Below, one piece after another: positions 35,953 through 46,639 of a stretch of DNA of 64,000 nt. How positions within the stretch are numbered: position 1 is the first letter of the stretch; every line of letters begins with the position of its first letter. The stretch is from Pinus tabuliformis. Taxonomy: Eukaryota > Streptophyta > Pinopsida > Pinales > Pinaceae. The translations under genes were made by a program, and so were the position numbers. The notes under the pieces are model-generated. The model saw nothing but the letters and a program-made list of their open reading frames with translations, was not told the origin of the DNA and did not search any database. The stretch spans positions 360,007,750-360,071,749 of the forward strand of contig CM062814.1 of NCBI GenBank assembly GCA_031772625.1. The letters run 5' to 3'.

Positions 35953-38900
35953 AATGGATTTATTGTTGCCATGTCTACTTCATAGAGATGTGGTGCCTAG
36001 ACAATCATTCCTAATGTTGATGTATGAGTTTTTCTGATGTTGCATAATACATTGTGGATAGGACGTATTTGATGTTGTTGATTTAGAATTGGCTTGATAT
36101 ATGTTGCTGCTACTATAGAACTGATCAAAGTTTTTTATGATAGTTGGTCATATTATGTTGTTTCTTCTACATGTCGTTATTTGGTCTCCTTCTATTATTA
36201 TGATATGGATTATGTTGTAGTTTTTTAAGGCGATAGAGCACATGTTTTAGCTATTTTTGTTGTTGGTTATTGGCATGTTTCCTTGGGAGTGAGAGATTTT
36301 ATTATTGCTTCTTGTAGGAGTTGTATACTACTTATCTAGCATTTTGTTATTTGGACATAGCTTGCTTCTAAGGGACTTTATTGTACATATTTTTCAATTA
36401 TATGGGGGAGTGTTGTTGCATTTCAATATTTTACTCAATTATTCATCATCTGCATATGATATTGAGTGGAGTACATGCTTTTTTTGGTGGATCCCATTGC
36501 TTGTAGAGGAGTATATAGAATTTTTCTTGGACATGTTCATCCCTTTTCCATTGATGTCAAAGGAGGATAATGTGATGATGAGGATTGGTTTTCATAGGAG
36601 AGATGCAAATGGTTGCTTCAGTTGGGGTTTCCATCAATACCAAAGGGGGATATTGTGGGCATTGATGTGTGTGGAAGTGTTGCAGTATGTTGTTAGCTGG
36701 TATTAGCTTAAACCTAGTTGATTAGGTTGCAGGTGAGTTGGTTATGCATGTGTATGTGTGGTTGGACGTGCCTTGTGTATGGATGATGTGTTGCATTGGC
36801 TTTAGCATGTCTACTAGGAAGGATCTTGAGGACGGACAAGTGATTTGTAGGTGGTTCTCATAGAGTGTGATAAGAGGATGTCATGGTCTTGATGTTCATG
36901 TATTTTTTGTTGAGTTGGATGACGATGTGTTGCATTGGTTTGAAGGCCCTCCCATGATGATGATAATCTTAATCATATTTCTACATATAAATGTTGGTGG
37001 CTGCTACAACACTTAGATTTGAGGATCCTTGTTGATTAGCTATCCATGTCCCAGTTAGGTTGACAGATGTTACACATTGGGATTGGAGAGGATCGTCAAG
37101 TGTCAGTGAGTGTTTGAGATGGTTGTACAGGTGTTGGAGGATGTCTAACATGTTTTGGAGTTGCATATTAATGAAAAAGTGTTTGTGGAGCAGTTTGATG
37201 TTCTGGGTGCTATTATTGCCATTAGTTGGCATCAAACCCAACCTTGTTTGACTAATGATGATGATAGTGATGTGGAAATCCTTTTGTTAAACGTTGCAGA
37301 GGTGCCAGTGACTTCCATAGGTCATACAGAGCCCTGCCAAACTCTTGAAGGAGGTGGAGTAGTTTTTGAGATGAGGAAATATATTTTCCTTGATACTCTT
37401 CCACAATCACATGGATGTTAGGTCATGGGAGCAACTGAAAAGCTCTAGTTGTTGGAAGGAATGCCTATGGGAGAAATTGAGGAGCTCTAGTCAAATTTAT
37501 CATGTGGTTTGGGCGTGAACTATGTTTTTCATGGGAGTTTCTCCACATTCCTCATCCTAGTCAACTAACTCTCATGTTGTGGCATTGTTCCTAATCTAAA
37601 TTTTTCAACATATGGTTGGAAATGTTCGTGGGGTATATATAGGTTGATCAAGGTTAAATATATCAAAAGCCTAATATAGTTAATGGCTGATTTGGTTAAG
37701 AAAGCTATCTTAACCAAATCCGAAGCATGTGAAAAGGATTGTTGACTGGCCCATAACTTGCAACATTTACTAAGTAACAACACACATTAAATTGATAAAT
37801 AGTGTAAGGCATTGAGTCTATTTGGTTGGTTAATTTGGAGAGTGAGTGAGTATGCCATTCTGAGGCCATTGGGAGTGAGAAGAGATTAAAACAAATTCTC
37901 ACATGTTTTTTCAAAGCTATATCAGAGTATTGTGGGAGAAATCAAAATATGGTTTAGAAGAAGATTCATAATTTGTTTGTAGTCTATGGAAGAAACTTGG
38001 AAGCTTGTGGTGTGTTTGAGAGTGGTATTTTGGTGCATGAATTAGTGAGCAATTTTCCTCCATCGCATCATTTTTTTGTTTCATATTATATGTGCAGAAC
38101 GATGGAGTTGTTGGGTTGATGATGTTAAGTGAATTGAGAACCTAGTATGAAACATTTATGAAACACCGTTCCCATGGACGAAGTGGTGGAGGCTTTAGAA
38201 TAGATACTGATTTGGCAGATTCCGTAGTAGGAAGATATTTTTCCCTGCTGCTAATTTTTCTTACGGATATATTGTTCTTTGTTTTGATAATTTCATTTAT
38301 TCATTAACACATTAAGTTCACCCCATAACATCATATCATTATTCATATTTACATCATTATTCAGCGCCATGTGCAACTATGTAGAAAAACAATATCATGG
38401 TCATCAATATAGTGGTACATAAAGAAACAATAAAAAAAACATTAGACACAGAGACATTAGCATTGTTCGGAGACCAACGAAAAACCCACTATGGGGAAAC
38501 CCTTTCAAATTATTCTTCTTATTAGATCGTCATCAAATGATTTAGAAAAAGAGAGTAAAATGATCCATATGTTCATCTGTGAAATTATTCAACAAAACAA
38601 TTACAACATCCATGGAATGAACCCAACAATGCTTATACTCAAAACCTTAATTCAAAAACCTATAATTAACTATTATTGTCTACGCTAAACTTCACAACAC
38701 AACGGTCACAAAGTGGAACCTTCAGAAGAATGATATTTCATCTTTTAGGTCTCGATCGCATGGAAGAGGTGCTTATTGGGTCTCCTTTTTGATGCCTTTA
38801 ATACCCCATACTGTCCTCTATTTTGACCAAATTTACCTCAAACCTATTCATCACTTACCTATTTTCTTCAAGATCATGACGTTTAGCATCCTTGTTTATC

Positions 38901-39240
38901 TATGAGGTTATTCATATTTAAATCATGGTTTTTATGATTTCTTGTTAGTAGAGATAGAATAATTGGTTCTTTATATTCTCTAATTATTTTGATTGACTCA
39001 AATAGAGTTTAATACTCAGTTCCTATTTGGATGGTACCAATATTATCCATCTGATACCAACCCTCTTCTTCCAGTAACTATGTTCATATAGTACATATGC
39101 TTGTCTGGTACCTGCATTCGTTTGTGCTAACTATGTTCATCAAGTACCAGACCTGAATTTTTAGCTTTTGATGGTTTGAGTCAGCTACTTCTGATGAGAC
39201 CAAGGGAACTAATGGTCAAATCATCATCTTTTTATGGAAA
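35953..39240. other. Unassigned intergenic stretch
   Basis: No family was recognised. Small open frames (36305-36706, 37155-37421) are not convincing. 38460-38520 has a word set (AACCCACTATGGGGAAACC) that recalls LTR tails in this window, but no partner or primer site was found. TAACTATGTTCAT occurs twice near 39076 and 39127. Confidence 0.45.
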
Positions 39241-39250
39241 ATCAATATAC

Positions 39251-39288
39251 GCTTCATCCTCATGCACTGCGTGTCATGAGGATGAAGC
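39251..39288. repeat. Perfect 14-bp inverted repeat (hairpin)
   Basis: GCTTCATCCTCATG (39251-39264) is followed by a 10-base spacer and its exact reverse complement (39275-39288). CAC/GTG inside the spacer can extend the stem with one bulged base. There is no T-run after it and no gene next to it, so a terminator-like role is unlikely. Confidence 0.85.
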
Positions 39289-39969
39289 CAAATATGTGAA
39301 GGAAAGTGATGTGATGGATTGATTGTAATATTTACACAATGATTTGACAATATATTTAAGCTTTGTATGTAACTACCATTATGCTATAAGAGAAGGGTTG
39401 TATATAGTAGGTGATATACAAAGAGTTAGACAATATTGTTATGCTCAAGATTTAACTTAGAAAATAAATTTATAACCCTTTTTCGAAATCATTGGCATGA
39501 GCTACACTTGATAAGTTTGTTGTGTTAATAGAGCCTTTAGTTCCATAGTTCTCTCAAATTTCCTTGTTAGCTTGGCAAGATCCCACTGAAGCCATCAAGG
39601 TAAGTTTTGATTATAATTATTGTGAATATAGCTTGGTTTGTGTGTGAAGATGACTCAGCTTTATGATTTGATTTCAAAACATTTGATGTGATTTCAGTTC
39701 TGTTCTATGCGAGTAATATATTGGAGAGTGTGTGATATAAGTATGGAGTTGTTATTTTTTAAGTAAGGATTCATTAGTTTTGTGAATGAAAACTTTATTT
39801 CTTAGGTTGTATGTTTAATTGTTCATTTATATTTTGAAGAACATGAAAGTTGAGTTAAGAGATCTCACCATTCACCTGCATGTGATGTTAAGTGAAGACT
39901 CTTGTTATACCTAACATTTCCTGAATAACAATTCACAGATTCCTTAAGAACTAGTTAAATTATGTAGTA

Positions 39970-40835
39970 GAAGAAAAACGACATTGGTGAAGGGCGAAAA
40001 ATGTCACCGTAAGCTCATTGGTGATGGTCAAAAGATCCTTCATCACCAAAAATTGAATGTCACCAAAGGTGGCGTCACCAAAAGTATACGTATTGTAGTG
40101 AAATTCAAATTTCATCACCAATGATATTTATAATGACAGATAGCAACCGTCACCATCTCATATGGGAAATGGTGACAGACCATAGCCTTTGTGACCAAAA
40201 TCTAAACGTCACTAAAGGTGGCATCACCAAAAGTATAGGTGTTGTAGTGACCTTCAATGTTTATCACTAGTAATGATATATAATGATGGATAACGACTGC
40301 CACCATTTCAAATGATCAATGGTGATGAACCATAGCCTCCGTCACCAAAAACTGAATGTCACCAAAGGTGGCATCGCCAAAAGTATAGGTGTTATTGTTA
40401 CATTCAATTCTCGTCACAAATATTGATTATAATGACGGATAGTAACTGTCACCATTTCATAAGAACGATAATGATTTACTGTGATGGATATTTCATGGCC
40501 ATCACTATTTGTTTCAACATATATGGTGATGCTCATTGACCATCACCAAAACCCACATTTTCAAAAGTATAGGTGTTGTGGGGACATTCAGGGTCTGTCA
40601 CAAATAATGACTATAATGATAGAAAACGACCATCACCATTTCATATCAACAACAATGATTTCTAGTCATGGACCTTTGAGGGCCATAATTATTGATGCGT
40701 ATATATGGTGGCATTCATTGACCATCACAATTTCATATTTTGGTGAGGGTCGAAAAATGTCTCCAAAGCTCATTGGTGATAGTCAGAAGAGCCTCTGTCA
40801 CCAAAAAGTGATCATCGCCATTCCATATGGATGTT
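39970..40835. repeat. Tandem repeat, about 150-bp unit, rich in GTCACC/GGTGAC
   Basis: The anchor AAAAGTATAGGTGTTGTAGTGA or its variants recurs near 40080, 40229, 40379 and 40563 (spacings about 149, 150 and 184 bp). Units also share TCACCAAAGGTGGC and ATAATGACGGATA. The block GAAAAATGTC..AGCTCATTGGTGAT occurs at both ends, near 39990 and 40750, in the same direction. The frequent GTCACC and GGTGAC words can pair with each other, so single strands would fold strongly. Confidence 0.8.
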
Positions 40836-40906
40836 AGGGCATGATGGATTCGAACCACCAACCTCCTGTTTGTAATGTAGGTGCTCTTCCATTGAGCTAG
40901 CACCTT
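40835..40906 (-). tRNA. tRNA-Val(UAC)-like sequence, probably a pseudogene
   Basis: The minus strand folds into a cloverleaf of exactly 72 nt. The D arm is GCTC-AATGGAA-GAGC, the anticodon loop ATTACAA (anticodon TAC), and the T arm GGTGG-TTCGAAT-CCATC. Internal promoter boxes are intact in form (TAGCTCAATGG for box A, GGTTCGAATCC for box B). However, the acceptor stem (AAGGTGC with ATGCCCT) and the anticodon stem (CCTAC with ACAGG) each have two or more mismatches, so function is doubtful. It directly adjoins the 150-bp tandem repeat. It may be an old organelle-type or nuclear tRNA copy, or the head of a SINE, but no SINE body or A/T tail was seen. Confidence 0.6.
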
Positions 40907-41348
40907 TTAAAGAATTATACTTCTAAAAATTATACCTTTAAACATCATAAATTGTAAATTCTACAACTTTCAATAAATTAAAGTCTCTGCAATATTTTAC
41001 TAAACAAGCAAAACAACATCGAAGCTTCATGTCCCTACCTAATGGTCATGAAAGCTCTAAAAGGTGGCTGGGGGAAAATAATTATGTATAAGAGAATCAA
41101 TATGTTCAGTTGAATACTCAATTATAAGTGAAACTCTGAAAACATTTATAATCTATAAATGAACTATAACTAGCAAATGCACCAAAGAAATATGTAAATT
41201 GATGAAGAAAGATGCAATATGTTATAGGTGGAGTGAATGAAAAATCTCAATGTTGTTCTTGTTTGGTGTTTATATATCTGAATGATATCAAAAAATTTAG
41301 TGCAGATGTAACACGGATCTCTAGAAACCATGAACGACATATGATACA

Positions 41349-41429
<81 letters not shown>

Positions 41430-42835
41430 CCTTAAATAAATGAACATGCAATTTCAAATTTCCCAAGTCTGCGCTCAAAACATGACAGCAAACAATAAAT
41501 AAAATAAATTGATATGGACATAAAGCAATATATTTGCATTCATTCTACAGTTTCTTTTGTTTATTTGAATTTTATTTGCGACATTCTTTATCTCACAAGG
41601 AATAAAAATCAGCACTAGTGTTAAATTCATGCAACACAGACTTTGGAGATCCCACTGACATCTACATTTTTGTTTCCATGCGTGAAAACCATGGAGATCC
41701 ACGTCGATAGTAGAACAAGATGTGTGTCTGTTGCTCAAGAACACATTCCTTATTAACCATTACTACGTGACAGAAACCAAAGGGGCAACACAATATCAGC
41801 GTACACAAAATCCCCTACCGAAATATAATCATTACTTGCTAAGAATTCTGAAAGATGTTCTTAATTAATAAACTTTGTATTTGGAAATTTTGTTTCTTTA
41901 GATTTAAAAAGTACTTCATTGTACAATGCTTCTTGCTATTTATCGAGGAAATTATATCATATCATATGTCAAATGGTAGAAATCTATAGTAACTAAAGTA
42001 AAAAGACAAATTTTCTCAAGAAAATAGAATTAGAAAAGAGCTTTGAAAACTATATGTTTGTCATCAAAGCTTTAATTTGTTTAGCAACAAACTAGTTGGA
42101 ATTTAAAACCAAAATCATTCATAGGAAATGAACAGGACAATGGCCAAAGTCGTTTTCATAAAAATAAAGCTAGAGTCACTATTTCCATTGCAAATAACTT
42201 AAATTTGGGCAGTGGTATAATAGTTAGATCTTAATTCCAAGGATAGCGCATCACTACGATCATTTTTTTCCACAATCTATTGTGTCTCTAGATCCATATC
42301 ATATTGCTTGTTATTCTCAAGTCCTACCTTCCAAGTGTTGATTTTTGGATCACCCTTTAAAACACAATTCTACCACTCCATTTTTTTTTGTTTTTTCAAG
42401 AGAATTGGTAAGACCTTCAATCCTCTGGTTTACACCAATCAATAACCATCTATCAATGATATAAGGAATAACAAATACACAACAAAGGAGAAAGATTCAC
42501 TTGTTGTATCCCTATGTTCTAGGAATCATCTCACCTTATGGGTGAAAAGAGATCACCCTGAAAAATAATATCCACGTGGAATTTACAAAACTTTTTTAAA
42601 TCAATCTCCATGTGAACCAATCAAAGTATGGACATCCTTTTAATCAATAAAATCTTTGACTTAAAATAAAAGTTCCCTAGAATTGAATGTTATATCAACC
42701 ATGTCAACTAACTAGCATCGGGTGAGAAATACAATCTATGCATATTGTATTAGCAAAATAATTGATTTGATAAAGCTCAAAATTTAACGTATGACTTAGA
42801 ACTAAGACATAAGGTTTCCCTTTCAACGATGGAAA
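40907..42835. other. Unassigned AT-rich stretch
   Basis: No gene was recognised apart from the (AT)n tract listed separately. A minus-strand open frame at 41475-41744 (89 codons) has no recognisable features. Confidence 0.45.
41354..41426. repeat. (AT)n microsatellite, about 36 units
   Basis: Pure alternating AT for about 73 bp, giving only Ile-Tyr open frames. Confidence 0.97.
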
Positions 42836-43896
42836 CACAAGGGAGAACTAGGTCAAAATTCATGGAAATGAATGAATGAAAGTGTGTGACAAGGAGTGTC
42901 AATGAGTTCTAGGTGTGCTAAGGAGGGAGTGACATGGTATGTTAGGTAGCATTAAGTCATGTCAGAGTGAGAGGGTGACATGTGGCCAAGATGTGTTAGG
43001 TTCCATGCTTTGCCAACATGTGCTAGGAAGTGTTAGGGAGCGCCAAGGAAAAACAAGGGATCGCTAGGTCAAATTAATGCATACAAATGAATGAATGAGA
43101 GATTGTGACAGAAGTTTTAGTGAGTTACAGGTACGTTAAGGAGGGAGTGACAATGTATTCTAGGAAGTTCTAAGGCATTCTAGACGTTGGGGAAACATGC
43201 TAAGATGTTCCAAGTGTTAGGGTGTGCCAATGCATGCTAGGGAGTGTTATGTAATGTCAAGGAAACACAAGGGAGAACTAGTTTCAAATGTATGGAAATG
43301 AATGAATAAGAGTGGGTGACAAGGAGTGTCAATGAGTTCTAGGTGTGCTAAGGAGGGAGTGACAAGGTATGCTAGGTAGTGCCAATGAATGTTAGAGTTC
43401 CAGGGAAACATGCCAAGATGTCCCAGGTGCTAAAGTGTGCCAATGTGTGCTAGGGAGTGTTACGGAGTTCCACAAAAACACAAGGGAGAACTAGTTCAAA
43501 ATGCATGGAAATGAACAAATAAGAGTGTGTGATAGGGAGTGTTAGTGAGTTCCAAGTGTGTTAAGGAGGGAGTGACAAGGTTATAAGCTAGGTAGTAATA
43601 AGGCATGCTAGAGTTCCAGTGCATGTCATGGAGTGTTGGGGTGTGCTAGAGAGTTCCAAAGCATGCCAAGGAATGCATGGGATGCTAACATGTGACACAT
43701 AGTTCCAAGGGATTGTTAGACATGCTAGGTGTTATGGCATGTTAGGACGGAAACTATGTTGTTTAGTCATTTTATGGCCATGGTTGGACATCAACCTTGA
43801 CTTGGTAACTTGTTAAGTGGAATGAGTTGATACTGGACATGAGTATCCTAATATGAGTTATAGGCGGTTCTTAGGTGAAGAAGGCATAGTCTAGTC
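42836..43896. repeat. Hierarchical satellite, 10-bp subunit within about 214-bp unit (left part)
   Basis: The block CACAAGGGAGAACTAG or its variants starts near 42836, 43052, 43266 and 43480 (spacings about 216, 214 and 214 bp). Within units, TGCYANGGAG-type words follow each other at exactly 10 bp, for example TGCTAGGAAG-TGTTAGGGAG-CGCCAAGGAA near 43021. The segment 43690-43895 matches 63430-63640 in the right part. The array is cut at 43896 by the LTR of a copia element and resumes at 62689. Confidence 0.82.
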
Positions 43897-45806
43897 CGTT
43901 GGAAATAATAATGAGAGGGGGGGTGAATTAGTATCATCAAATAAATAACTTTTAATTTCCCAAAAGGATTTGTATATGCTACTTCTGTGAAGTGAACTAG
44001 CGTGTACGTGATACTGTGATTAGTGAAACCAGCGTATACCTAAATAACTTGTGAAGTTAATTTATCATCTAATTATCTATAACCAGTGCATTAGTAACTT
44101 ACTAAACTGTGCAGTAAAAATAGAATTAACCATCACACATAAGAAACACACATGAACACCAAGACTTATGGTGGAAACCCAATGTGGCTGAAAACCACCC
44201 GTTGTTTTCATCTCTGTCTTATTTTAATAATAAGAAAATTTGTTTACAATATTCTACTACTGTAGACTCATACCAATACGTAGGTACCCACCTACAGAAG
44301 TCTACAGCCTTCTTATTTTCTAGCTTCTACTGGAAGAGAGCTACAACCCCCTAGCTCTTGTACTAGCCAATGTGTTTACTAGTACATCGGCGCCAACCTA
44401 TAGAAGGCTACAACCTGCTCTCTTCCTCTAGGGACCACGTTTTAGAAATTTTCAGACTGGATGGTCCTGGTACACATGATGGCTTTGCTTCATCAAATTT
44501 TCATACTGGACCCATCAAAAACTTTTAAGCTCAAACTGCATAAACCAACAATTAGTTAATCTGAAAAATCAGATCACTGTCACTAGATCACTGTGTTGAA
44601 CCTAAAAACCTGCATCATCATTCAGAACTAGCTTCAACCTCAGAAATCATGCATCAGAATGTATACGCTACTTTACTAAACCCAACCTACATGTATATGC
44701 TTCTTCCTTTTATTAAACCTGTGTATAGCTTCAAAACTACTGAAACATAAACTTTTGAATCAAGTTTGTAGCAACCAGTAATCTACTATCAATTTGCAGA
44801 GCCTTACATAGGAGGTAGCAGAGATCACCCTTCTCACTTATACAATCAATCAATTAGATATCAAACTCCTTATGCATTCAGTTTTACATTGAGATCTAAG
44901 AAGACTTCACAGATAGCAGTAAAACAACATAACTAATCAAATAGATTAGTCATCTCTTAACACATGCTTTTTCTTTTTCATACGCTACTTGGAAGAGCTG
45001 AACCAGTGTGTATACACAACGTCACCAAAGTGAACTACCATACAGATCTGCAAATATTAAATCATAACTTTGCTGTGATTTTGGACTTCAGACAAATCTA
45101 GATCATGACATTCAATGAATAAAATAGGTGTACAGAATTAGATCTAGCCCAAACAATATTATATCATTAAATGATAAGTTATTTCAGATCTCATGATCTT
45201 GATCCAACATTGAATTCAAGGTGCACAAAATATTACATATTGAATCACCAAGATATCCCCTGCAACATAAAATATACTTCAGGTAGAAGTATTCCTTAGA
45301 AACCGTTTTCACTTGCACTCCTTGGCCTAATGATATTCTCCTGCTTATATAGTTTTATGCATTTCTTAATATCTTGGACCAAAACCACTTAGGAACAATA
45401 CCTTGGATCAAATACCTCAAACCAATACCTCAGACTAAATACCTCAGACAAAATACCTCGGACCAAATACCTTGGACCAAAACCTTGATTTTCCAACCTG
45501 TACGTGCTTTTCCTCTTGTCATAGTACGTGTATACATATACGCTTTTTTTGTTCTGTGAACCAGTGTGAATACGTCATTTTGACTAAGTGAATCTACGTA
45601 TACTTCTTCAACTACTTTACATCAAGCTTTTCCTTGACCTTCTTTATTTTGATCAGTAGACCTTAGTTCCATCTTCCTGTTCTTCTCTACCACTACCCTC
45701 TTACCTCTGAATATTCTTGTTTTACTATGAGTTTCTTTTTATCAAAACTAAATTGACTTGTGAGTGAGTTGCCATCAAGGATAACACTTGTATCATAATG
45801 CCAACA
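43897..45806 (-). repeat. 3' LTR of the minus SIRE-like copy
   Basis: The plus strand runs from about 43897 (CGTTGGAAATAAT) to ATAATGCCAACA at 45806; 1910 bp. It carries about ten dispersed GCGTATAC or GTGTAC words, often preceded by GTGAACCAG, and a tandem series of AATACCTCGGACCAA units at about 45400-45485. A TATA-like TATATAG lies near 45345. Confidence 0.85.
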
Positions 45807-45830
45807 ATCACCCACTTTGGACTTGATGGA
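45807..45830 (-). other. Polypurine tract region of the minus SIRE-like copy
   Basis: On the minus strand the sequence just before the 3' LTR reads AAGTCCAAAGTGGGTGAT. The plus copy has AAGTTCAAAGGGGGGCAT at the same place. Confidence 0.65.
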
Positions 45831-46372
45831 AACCATGATGGTGTTGATTACTGCAAGTTGTAGAAACTATTAGAGATAACATGCAACACCAAAATAATCT
45901 CCCCCTTTAACATCAATGGCAAATGGCGGACCAAGCAACTTTCCTCCTTTGATATACATTATGCTATCCATACTCCCCCTAAGTACATTCCAAGTCTCGA
46001 GAGATATGCTTCAAAGTAATAACATGACTCTATAATTCATCTAAGTGAGCATGGCCTCCTTATGACCAATGACTCATACATACATCAATCACCCAACCAA
46101 GTGGGGATACACCACATTTAACTCATCCACCCAATCAAGTGGGGATACACGAATTGTTTATACATGACATAAATACAACAATTATTACATCATCCATCCC
46201 ATGAAAAGTGGGGATAAAAATTACATCATATTTCCAATAGGACTCATTGAAATATAGATCATGATAGAAGAAGTCATATCACACCCTAAAGTTTTACATG
46301 ACTTATGCAACAAATGGTATAAGTATGTAAATCTATATCTAAACTCAACAACCATGATGCCAATAATGCTGA

Positions 46373-46615
46373 ATGTGTTTGAAGGATAATGCTCCCCTTG
46401 AACTTGTGCTACTTCTACATTGTCAAAAAGTCATTCATCAAGACATATTTGTCAGTCAGATAAAAATCAATGAACAAAGCATATCGTCAGACTGTAATCA
46501 TCAATATCAGACAGAGAACCCATATCATAGTATGACCCATTGTTTTTCTGTTAGAAAAATATATACGCTCCTTCATCCACAGAAACCCACATGTATACGT
46601 GACCATACTTCGTGA
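46373..46615 (+). CDS. 80-codon antisense open frame between pol and 3' LTR (copy 1)
   Basis: It runs opposite to its host element. It has the same length (80 codons), the same start and stop positions and about 69% residue identity to the frame at 60020-60262 in the plus copy. The shared core IFVSQIKINEQ..SSDCNHQY and the ending DHTS are clear. Neither copy is interrupted, although pol in both elements is badly broken. I recognise no domain, signal or membrane segment. Antisense extra frames are known in some plant LTR elements, but two related copies of 240 bp could stay open by chance. Confidence 0.25.
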   Translation: MCLKDNAPLELVLLLHCQKVIHQDIFVSQIKINEQSISSDCNHQYQTENPYHSMTHCFSVRKIYTLLHPQKPTCIRDHTS

Positions 46616-46639
46616 AACCCGCATATAATAAACTTCCTT

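Noticed and set aside
39970-40835. Firm call as a CACTA DNA transposon
   Set aside because: CACTACAACACC-like words are present, but no inverted pair of ends, no 3-bp target duplication and no transposase were seen.
40835-40906. Functional tRNA-Val gene
   Set aside because: Acceptor and anticodon stems have several mismatches, so it is listed only as a tRNA-like relic.
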